From Antedon bifida (taxonomy: Eukaryota; Echinodermata; Crinoidea; Comatulida; Antedonidae): a stretch of 64,000 bases of DNA. Under the pieces are notes generated by a model, which was not told the origin of the DNA, ran no database searches, and worked only from the letters and a program-made list of their open reading frames with translations. Below are positions 36,101-48,100 of the stretch, piece by piece (positions within the stretch are counted from its first letter, which is position 1; each line of letters begins with the position of its first letter). The position numbers were made by a program, and so were the translations under genes. The stretch lies in the NCBI GenBank assembly GCA_963402885.1, contig OY727093.1, positions 9,311,501 to 9,375,500 of the forward strand, read 5' to 3'.

Positions 36101-39100
36101 CTTTGCATAAACACTTTATAAAATTTCCACAACATTAGATGTGTACTTAATCAATTTACTCAGTGAGTAGAAGCCATGGGAAGCTAGGCCTTAGATCAAG
36201 TGTGACTCATCACAAATAATTGAATATGTCAGCGAATGATTCGTTCCACGGCTTGGAACAGGGCGAGCAAATCGGCAACAGTATCGTCTGCCAATTGCAC
36301 CCAAAGTCAACCGGTCTGTTGATATAATATGGCACCTGTTTAGAAAATATGGTGGTAATTTTGTAAAATTGAAATACGTGGAGGTAGATGCGTATCTATT
36401 AAAGATGTAATGGTAGTAGGGTTAGATACCTCAAAGAACTGGTGCTGAGAACTCGGTTGGATTGTTGTAAAAGCGCTGAAAAAAGCAGGCTTTGGAATTC
36501 AGAAAAATCAACTCAAAGGTTCATGGTTCATTATTACGAAAATATTTAAATTCAAATTCACAATCTTTAGATTAAACCTTGAGATATAGCTTGGGTGTAA
36601 AAGATATTTAAAGAAAGTATACAATTTGTTTTTTCTGGACACCATTGAAAATAAGTATAAAAAGTATAAATGCTGATATTCTTTTTTAAAAGTACATTTA
36701 AATACATTGTTTTTTACTATGAAATATCGAACATCTCCAATTTATCAAGTTTAGCAATCACTTGAAAATAAGTAACTTTTACTTACTGCTTTGCTGTTAT
36801 TATATTATATATTATTATTATACTCACTAAATTCATTCCAAATCCAATCATTTTAATTGGGGTTATAAATCGGGGTATCATCAGCAAACAGTAATTTATA
36901 TACCTAAAAAGATAATAATGAAATTAATTTTTTTTTTTGTCTGTGTACATGTTATCTGATTATTGTTTGATTAGATTATTTGTCCTATTAGTACATTCCC
37001 TGTTCATAATTCTACCAGTAATTATATCAAATAGTTGTATTAACTACTCCTCGCCGAAAGAAGTTTTGCCTATCCATCCAATTAATGAATTCATTTGCGT
37101 ATGAGAATCCAGTCTATTCATGGTTCGTTGCTGTAATTTATTGAACTAATGTGACAAAATTACCAATTATCCGTAGCTGGTATGGAATTTGAACGCAAGA
37201 ATTTGATACCTTACACAGATAGATGCTGCATATAAACAACCAACGCCTACTTTCTCACTTTTCAAATTTCTCATTTATTTGCATCAAATATTTTAGTTAT
37301 AATCAGGAACAATCTCTCAAGAAAGTTTAGATTTCTGAGCTTTCTAAAACCCAGTGTCTGTTTTTCAACTTCAATGTCAGTTTCTTATGCAGTGCAGTCT
37401 CAATAAGGATAAGAGAAGTTTACAATCAGTGTTTGACAAATTAGTACTGTACCTATACACAAGTTATTTAAAATTACCCTTCTTGATTATACAGAACCCC
37501 TTCTTTCGGACACTCTATTCAAGGAACATTTTCTTGCATCCCTAGGTGTCCTCCTAATAGAGGTGCTACTGTATTTTTATATTAATAGTTAAAAAGTAAA
37601 ATAATAGCTGACATTAAATTGCACTATTTATGTCATTTTTAGAGGATTCTTAGTTATCTCCTTTCCCCCACTTTCTTGGTATAATACTTTATTGGTTGTT
37701 GCGATTCATGTACACGGTTTAAAGGCAACTACTACTGTTTTATCTGAACTCTTAGTAGCCTCTGTTGTTTTTATGTCACATATTAATTGCCTTTCCCAGC
37801 TGTTACTTGTAATATTTTATCTAGCATTTCAAATATCTCGAGAGAGATCACTTCACCTTCCTCGATCCCCGGTGCTAAGCCAGACTACCGTGATGAGTCA
37901 GAGACGAAGCTTGATGCCGTATCGCGATGATAACACCCTTCGCTTGCACCAGTTCGGTAGTTTAAAAGTGTGATGCGTGACCTAGGCCAAACAATTCACA
38001 TTACACAGTTGACTGAAGTGTACTAACTCTAACACTCACTGAACCAAACATTTTAAACCACAAATGGCCTGTTATTGGTTTTCAATTGATTTTAACAGTG
38101 CTGTACCCAAACTATTATTTAAAACCAACAATAACATTCAACAAAAGGCTGTTTTAAACCTGTATTAAATTCTTTTTAGATTTCAGTTTACTTAAATTAG
38201 TTCACTTAGAAAATTTACTGTACTCTCAAATCCATTCAATTTCTTCATAGTTATGTTTCATATACCATACATACATGTACAGTATATACAGTACATACAC
38301 ATAAACGAATGACATGATTTTGCTAAATTATAACTAATTTTTGTAACAAATACAGTACCTGTATATTGAAATTAATTTTATTAAAATACTTTTTTATTAC
38401 TTTAATTTTTTACATATTTGTTTAAGAAATGGTATCGTATTAAAGTACATATCACCCAATAATGTCATTACAGTTGACTGATAACTTTTAGTAGAAAATA
38501 AAAATATGATGAATAACGGTTATGATCAATAATACTCATTAAAATGCATTCAAATAATATGAAATTTGCATATCGGCTTTGTTACTGACTGACAAAACAA
38601 GAAATGTTTCAGGTAGAAAAAATCCAACAAACTAATTTAGTTTTGATAATATGTTTGTAATATTATTATACACTAAAATTACACATGTTAACATTTTGTA
38701 ATGTAGTGAGATATAAAACATATTAAAGAATAATAATATTTATATTAGTAAACCTACAGGCTACTGCCTCAGGGCATAATCAGTCAAAAACTACAGTTAA
38801 ATATCATTCAAAATTTGACAACTTGCAATATATAGAGCAATTATTCAAAAATATGCATACACTGATAAATGACAAAGGCAATATTTTACAGTCTTATGAT
38901 TAGTCTTACAATTAACAATGACAAATGAATGATAATATTGACAACATTAACAAGAGTTCATTGTTTGAGTAGAATGATGACCTTATACCATATACATTAA
39001 AACATTATTTTACAATTCAAATAAAATTAATTTATTCTATTTTTCTGAATTAATTCATTGTTAGGTCAAAGCAATAAATGTAAGGTCATGATGTAATTGA

Positions 39101-42100
39101 ACTTGGTTCACACTACACTACAATTTCACCCAGGGTCAAAGTAATTAAATGGTCAGCCAGTGTAGGTGTTCATATCAAAACCCCAGTGGGTCGTATAAGT
39201 TGTCTACTGCTTGTGTTTGTAGTACTCATGTTGCAATTGTTACAACATAATTTTGTGTGGTATTTTTAGTTTGTTTGCGGTATCTTTGTTTGCTATACAA
39301 ATAGAAAAATATAGCATAAACTGTTGTTTCTATGAAAAGTCATGCAAATGTTGTATGTGACATTTCTTACAACTTTTTTTTTTACATGCATTTCATTAAC
39401 TTACTATAGAGAAGGATTTAATTACACATTTTATATTTTTTATATTGCTTTACCAGGTCTATTGTAGTACTGTACAGTACAGTAAGATTAGAATGCCAAT
39501 TTTCCAAAAACTGAACAATATTCACCACATTTCAAACCTTTCAACCCACAAAAGCCAGTTTTTCTGAAAAGTGGTTTTAAATATGAATTTTACAGATTTA
39601 GGTTGGGTTACGGAATGTTTCTATCTTTTATTTTTGTATAAATGTTTTACAAAATTTTTCAGAGGGTTTTAAGGAAGTTAGAGTTTTCATCTGAGTTTTA
39701 TGATATTTTCTAATGACTGTAGTTGCTTTGTAGTATTTACAGTAGCTACCAAAAAAAGCATCATAGATATAATGGTGAGTGTTCTAAAAGGAACAGCCAT
39801 CAACACATTAATTTTTTCTTTGGTTCATTCTGCTCATGTTTTAAGACGTAAACAACATTTTCATGTTCTCATTAAGTCACTACTGCCGCACGTTGTCGCC
39901 ACCAATGCCCGCTTTGTTTAGAAATGTTTATAATAATTTTGTGTTAAAAGGTTTCTTTGTATACAATCAAAAACATATTGCGTACAGCACAATATAATTA
40001 TTACAGTAATATAGATCTTATTATAAACTTTGGATACTCAATATTGTTGAATGTTTATAGGTTTATAGTTATTATAAATTACTAGGATATGGTCAGTCTT
40101 GCTGTTAGTTTGCTAAGATTTCTTTGTGTCTGGTTGGTAATGTTGATGCTAACTGCCATTGCCAGGCAAATAAACCATTCCTTACCTGTTCAATCAAGCC
40201 CAACATATTGTACCCTATTAGAAATCAGTAAATTTTGGTAAATAAGCCTACTTTTACTAGCCTATAGCTCATGAGAATGTTTTGCCAATCCTATGTACAT
40301 ACACACACTAAGTAGGTAAGTGCCCCTTTTGTGGAAAAAATCTAAGTTTTTTTTCCCTGTCATCTTTCGGTCTGTCCTGCTGAGTGACAGTGCTACGGAA
40401 GTATTGTATTGATGTGACTTTGTTGTAAAGCTCTCAGACACATGTTCATTCAACCTAAATTTGAAAACAAAATCAATTTGGAATTTGGCCCAATTTTCCT
40501 GCTCAGATGAGCAATCTCGCAAATGAAAGGAATGTCCTTGGCAAAAACGCAGATTAATTGATTGCAAAGGATGAAAACAGTTTTTTGCAATTATACAACT
40601 TCTGATGCCTGAAAAACTGAATGATGTTGTAGCGAAAACATGCCCTAAAGAAACGAGTGGCGACAAGGATAAGAAAGCCAGAAGCAAGCCTAAAAAACAC
40701 ATGAGTGGCTACGCATAAAATATTGATAATCGTTTCAAAGTCTTCACTCATAAAAACACTTCAGGATGCTGTGGTATCTCTTCCATCGATCTCAATTTGA
40801 GTAGGTATTTCACTTGCAGATGTTCAAAGTGTTAACAATTATCATGTAAACTCGATTTTTTATTCATCTGGAAATGTGTTGATGTTATTATGTTTCAAAT
40901 GATTGATCATGTTATTATCATGTTGTTAGAAACAGATTAGTACATGATCATGTTTCTCTTGATGTCTTAATAGACATAGATCTTTCAACTCAGACTAAAT
41001 AGACTATGTAAAATAACACTTCCAAATTCAAATATTAAATCACAAATGCTTGATCAAAAATGGTGAAAATTGATCAGTATAATACTGTATATTACACAAC
41101 TTTTATTTTACTTACTCTGGACGCACATTCATTCAAGAAGTGTGCCACTGTTTCAAAAGTGTAGCTTCCAAATAAATTATTATCATTATATATAGTAATA
41201 CTAGTCCCTGTATAGAAATGTATATAGTGATATTACACATATCAATGGGAAAAGACATCAAACATTAAGATCATAAAATCTCAAGGTTGATTTTTTATAA
41301 TTGATGACAAATATAACTGTAAAAGACCAACAACAACATTTTACAACCAGCTTTGACCAGGGCCAAAGCAGTAAACTTGCATTAGGTCTGGCACCAAAAA
41401 TGACCACTGGCATGGGAACAGCAAAAATATCATGCTGTTTAGTCTGGACATTTATTAGCCATAATTAATTTGATAGTTAAAATTTATTCACATGGTTTTT
41501 GGACAGTTAATGACCATTTAATTTAATAAAAAGTATGCACCTTCTCATAAAAGATTTTACCAAAAGGTGATAGTGATTTCAGCCATTATTGACCATAATA
41601 GTCAAAGCAAGACTTCTAACATTTATTGACCTATAATTTCTTTCATGATTGACCATTAAGATGGAAGTGGTCAGGTTTTAGCCAATAGAAGGAAGTGCTA
41701 ATGATGCTGTTTTCTGATTGGTTGGTGGTGGGAAGTGGTCAGTTATTGGTTATAAGTTGATTATAACAGTTTTAGTTGTCTCCCATGGTTGCTATAATGG
41801 TTGCTTAATAAATTATTGTTTTAATCTGAAGTAATGGTAGCTTATAATAGTAAAAGGTGGATTTTAAGAATGTAAAAAGTCGGATATTTAAATTGTTTAT
41901 TCAACCAAAAACAACAGCTATAAATTGTGAAATTTAAGTTATTGAATTGTTTCCATTAAATGAACATATTTCCTGAATTTTGAGCTAATTTTCAGTAATT
42001 TTTATCCATTTGTGTTACCTTCCTTGTATAAGTCATATCCCTCAATATATTTAATCATTTACTGTACAGTAAACGAACTGAATTACCCATTGTTTCATTT

Positions 42101-45100
42101 TAACTACTGGAAATTAATTTAATTTGAAAACGTATTTTACCACAAAAGGGTAAGAATCAATCTCATAGAAGGTTATTGACTACTGTAGGAATGCCAAGTG
42201 GTTGAGGCCTAGGTAATATAACAATTTTATTTCTTTATTTTGCTTAATAATGACCAATGAAATCTCCTTCAATCTACCAAATTGACCTCTGCGGAACAGT
42301 TGCACTGACCTCCGTTAGAGTTTTATAACTTTGTTGTCATGATGTGGTATTTCCACCAAACTAGTAAAATTGAATCAAGTACACAAAAGTGTGTTTGGTT
42401 ATCTACTTAAAAGGATCATAATTTGTCTCAGAGTCCACTCGTAAATTATAAACAGCGCTCTAGAAACATAAAGTTGACAAACAATGATGTCGGCGTGTTT
42501 ATTGTGGTTTTTTATAAGCATTATGTATGACCTAACGGGTTTCCTATGCTCTAATGTAATAAAAGATATCAACAATGTGTATTGTTGGAGAGCTTTAAGT
42601 TAATTATTTTATATTTTATCATTAATAATTATATTATGTTATTGAAGGGAATATAGGTCATGATACCAGCAAGGTATCAAAAATAGCTAACAATCTTTAT
42701 TCCTTTATCCTATACGGTGTATTAAAGTTTAATTAGCGTCCTACATTAGAAAATCTTTCTAATGAGCGTAAGCAAGGACAATGAAACACAACTTTCAATA
42801 TTATTAAATAACTAGCGACATAAATTGCTCTTTGTACACAGTGTGTTTTTGCCAACAAACCTTCAGTGTTATAGAGGTCCATTGTTAGCTATTCCCTCCC
42901 TAACACAATGTGATAATGTATCATACTGTCATTACAAAATAAATCTTCCAACAACAGACCTATTAAAGATATAATTTGTCTCTTTAAAAAAAACAAATTA
43001 TTTTTTTTCGTTTTTTTTTTCAACAAAAGTGAACAAATTTATTCAAACTGAAAAACTACATAGTCTGATTTTATCAATCTTTGTTTTTCAAGTTTTCTAT
43101 TTTACATCTTTAATACTTTAATCTATCGTTATATTAATAATAGTATAAAGATTAAGATAGGCAAATAAGTTTATGGATGTATTTTCGTCTATGGATAAGT
43201 AAAGTAAATAGTATAATTGTATAGGGCAAAGTCTTGAGTACGCCAAAACAACCATTAGGCACATTTTGGTTTGTTGAACAGTATCAACATGCAAAGTAAA
43301 CTTATTTTACTTTATCAAATTGCATTGTATCGATTACAACCTTAGGTAACACATTGATTTGTACATGGTAACCTATTATTAAAGGACAAGCACCTACTGT
43401 AGATTAACAAACCAGGTTAAATATAACATCAATAATTTAGCACCAATTATTAGTGGTTTTATACTTAACTCACAGGTTAAGGTGAAACTTACACAAAACG
43501 CTACACAATAAAATTGCATACAAATTTATTTTTAATTCAATCATTTCTATGCTATTAAACTGATATTCAATACTACAATAATGCTATAGTGTTTATCTCC
43601 TAGCAATATAGGCCTACTGCACATACAGTAATGTGTCTTTTGTGTTTTCCAATAAGCAATATAGTTATTATGTTAACAATTTCTGTTAAAATTTGAGTCA
43701 CTAATATCAAATACTGCGATCAGAACAAAATTTAGTAAAAGCATTTATTGATGAAATAATGTTTTCTTTTCTAAATTTATTATCCAGTTTAACTCTGATT
43801 CTGTTCTATTTTTAAATGATTCTGATTATGATGGCGTCGTCGAGGGATTGCCGGTGGATCTAGGGCAAGGTTTATGTGGCATATGTATTCTTCACTATAT
43901 CCCTCATGTCTCAATCGACATTGTAAATCCTTTACTAGGAGAGTTAATGTATGAGAACTGTATGAATACAAAGCTTAACACGACTCAACCAAGTTCAATG
44001 AACATTTTATTTTCACTTATAATATTTATTTAGTTTACAATGTTATAGTTTTAATATATTATTTTCTGATTTAGAAATTAATAATTAATTACTAACACCA
44101 TGACATATGAAACAGTAACATGAATAAATATATGTTTGGAATGGAATAATACCAGGGTTGTAGTTTATACAATAACATAATGAAAAATAGAACCTAGCAC
44201 TTTATGAATTATTTTAAAAGGTGCTCAGAGATAAAGATCAGTATTTTTGTACTTGACTGATTTAGAAACAATTGTCAAGTTTACTGTAGATTCTAAGTAT
44301 TATACTGGCGATAGCAGCACATAGGTCGTTTACTCGGCTTACTTTGATGTTGTGAAACATGCCCGAGGCAAAACCTATCGTGCATGCCGGTCATAAAAAA
44401 TGCATATTTTAAAAAGTACAAGCAGAAAAGATTAGATTGTAGGTTAACTATGTATGTATTAATAATAAAGAAGTTTTTCATTCTATACAACACTCTGACT
44501 AATACCTTATAATCTTTATATCTACTTTACATTTACTATATTAATTGTGTTCTTTCATATTTACACTCAATTGTCATTTTGTACTCTAGTTATTTCTTTG
44601 TCACTTCTAAGTCTTTTATTTCGAAAATTTACAGTAATGCATTTCAAATTTTAATTGAATACATTAAGTTAACTGCATTTGTTAGTTCATTTCTTTCTGT
44701 CAATTAGCCTATATATTTCAAACTAAAAAAAAAAGGCCAAGATACGTGAACCCTAGATTTAACTTATCAATCTGAAGAAATATCACACAAAAACTATTTA
44801 ATAAAGTACAAAATAAAATAACCTTTATAAATCTATATATGGTCATAATATCAACATTTGACTTAAACTGGGTCAACAATTGTGAAAATTGTATCGAACT
44901 TGAATTGAAGCAGAATTTAGAACAAATTAGAAATTGAATACACATCAAATTATAATAGTATTATGGGGTCTTTCAATTTAACAATGACAACAGGGGGAGA
45001 AAGAAATCAGGTGTTACTCAATACAATTTCCCCTTCCTACTGTTTAGTACAAGATTATATAATATCTACACAAACATGTACTGTAGGAGTTAAATAATAA

Positions 45101-48100
45101 GAATATCTTATATTGCGCCGCCTATAAAAAATGAGATGCTCATGGCGCATTGACACAACAATGCAATGGATGAAATCATTATTTACTACTAATACTGTAC
45201 ATGTAGCTTAGCCTAGTTGATGTCAAAAAGCGAAAAAATAGTGGGCAGGGCAGGAAAGGGGGTTTACAGATAGTAAGTACTCTTTGATAGTATCTGAGTC
45301 TGGCTTTAGAATGGGTGCAGAAATTTAAACTGGATAAAAACAACTTCATCCAGGAAACCATGTCTATATAACTGTACATACCATAACATTATTTTAAATA
45401 TTATTAGTGAATGCCCTTTTCCTTCATTATAGGAAAATTTCATCTATGGCTTCGAGGCATGATCTTAGTCAACCTGTGGTACATACAACCAAATTAAATT
45501 ATCATAGTTTCAGCTTAATGTTATAGGTCATACAGTCCTAGGGATGGTTTATGTTTGTTTTTTGATCATTAAAATACAGTTATTTAATAATGTCAATACA
45601 AAATGACACAAAACAAATACAGTATCTAAAAAGAAATATAAGATTACTCTATGAAAGTAACTATTTGAGCAAGTATTCTGGAATCTTTGTGTCATCACAA
45701 AATGTTATTACAATGTTAAGAATAATAGAACGTGTCCATATGAGCGTGTGAAAAACAGGTGGGTTCTGTGTGCATTGTGTAAAATGTTCCTCTCTTGCCT
45801 ATAACTCACAAATAAATGATTTTAGCAGATTTTCCATTATCTCATTAAAGATTCATTTTGCATCACATTATTATTAAACATCATTTCATTGGCAGATCCA
45901 GGATTTTGAAATAGTGGGGGACCAAAGCATTTATTAAGTGCTGAGCTTAAACAAATGTGCTATCTTTTGCAATGTATTTTTTTTCAAAATGTAGAGGGGG
46001 TGGGGGGAACCTAGGCCAGCTGGGCTTCTCCTCCCCCTGATCTGCTCATGCATTCAAGATTTTTTTAAATACTTATGGTAAGTATTTGATAATGAATTTC
46101 ATGTCCACAATGGTTTATTTTTTGTACCGATAAGTAATCAGTTCCTTTTTCCTATTTTTTTTACAGTAATATCGCCAGTGACCATACCTGTTCCAGTCGA
46201 TCATACAACACATTTTTATTATGTTAACCAAAAACAGAGCGCCAACATAGTACCGTTATATTGCGCAATACTTGGATGTGTGGTGCTAGGACTTGTAGCT
46301 TATGTTCTTTATAAGAAGTGGTCATTTTATAAAATTAAAGTGCAACAACAGAAACCTCACAGGTTAATAATATTTATATTATTTTATTCTATATTAATTA
46401 TGTTATTTTATCTCGTTTAATTACATTTGAATATTTTTTAACCATTTTTATAAGTAATTCTTTTATTATTTTTTTGCCTTTTTACCTTAACTTTAATAAC
46501 AGTATAGTAAGGTATTTCTTTATATTTTCATTTATGATTTTAATATTTATATTTAATAAAACTATTGATTGCTGATTAGCCTAGTGTAAAATTTAATAAT
46601 TACATTTTCTGATCATAGATTTTAATTACATATTTTAATTCATTAAATTTAAATTAGCAATTAACTTTTGTTCATTCAATATTCATTTTTTAATTAATTA
46701 TATCAAATCATTGGGGATTTAAACCAAATTTAATTAATTATATTAATTACCAATTAAATTTACCATTCAATTAAAGTATTGTTGTTATTTACCAATCCTT
46801 CAATAAAATGATTGTTCATTTGATCAAAAATGAATCATTTTTAAAATGAATGAGCATTATCCACACAATCTGGATTTGTTGCTATGGTAACTAGTGTTCT
46901 ACTTTGTACAGGTAGATTAGTTGCCATGGTTATTCTTCTACAAACTCTCAATTCCTAGTGTGGATTTTTTGTAACAAATTCTGTGCTACATATATTGTAA
47001 TAATATGTTTGATATTCCTTAAAATCATGTCCTTTATTATTAATTTAAAGTTTGTGGTTATAATTTATGATTAAACAGCTTAAAAATGGTTCTCCTCCAT
47101 GCTGAAAAAAACCTACAGGTGTAACAGTTTTTGTGTTTCATTGTTGCTGCCGTACTCTGCTTTAATTTTAATAAAAATATCCACAAATTTATATGATGCT
47201 GTAAAACAGAATTTAATAAAAATTGCCTTAACCAAACAAAAGCAATAAAAGTCATTTTATTTATAAAGAGGGATAGGTTTTTCTTTACATTATTAGTTTT
47301 AAGTTGATTTTTCTTGTACATTATTTGCAAAGGATAGGTTCCTACAGTGTTTCTTAGGACAGTATTTGATTTATATATCTCAGCCTGTAGTTTATTACTA
47401 GTCCATTTACTGCTGCCAAGTTCAACACCATTAATATGATTATCATACTCGGCATCTTGTTGGTCTGTCTCTGCTTCTTTTTGGTCTATCGCAAATAGCT
47501 AAGAAATTGTTACATTGTGTGGCTGGTATGGAGGGCCGCTGGGCCTTAACTTAAAAGCAGTTGGATATCATTACAGAAAACATGTATAAGAGGTCAATTT
47601 AATCAATCGCTAATGCTATAAAATAATTCACTCTACTTTATCCCCACACACAAAGTTTTTTTAAAAAACAATGTTTGTAACGTAAATTTATTTATAAATG
47701 TATGTTTTTACAGGTTAGAATTAAATTTAATCTGTTTAATGCCCCAAAAATAATTTATAATACATTTTAATTATTTCAATTATTATTTCAGATGTGTACA
47801 TTTTTTTATTTTTCTAAAAAACTATATTATCAGTTCTGAGGACGATCAAAGCATATTGATCGAAACGTCAAGACACTCAACAGTTCTTTTCAGAACTAAT
47901 ATACGTGGTGTACCGCAAACTTTATATCAACATACATTATTTTATTTTTGCAGATTAAATAATGGTGAAGGTTTAACAAAAGAACAACTTAGTCTGCATT
48001 CTTCTAAGCTATCTGCTCCATATTCTAGTAGTCTACAAAGTCAGAAGTTAATGGATAGTATGCCAAGTATCCATGCTCCACTCATGGCAAGTAAGTATAC

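Noticed and set aside
40262..40702. 146-codon minus-strand frame
   Set aside because: Resembles no family I know and has no supported splice context. A short Lys-rich plus-strand reading nearby looked HMG-like but is broken by a stop.
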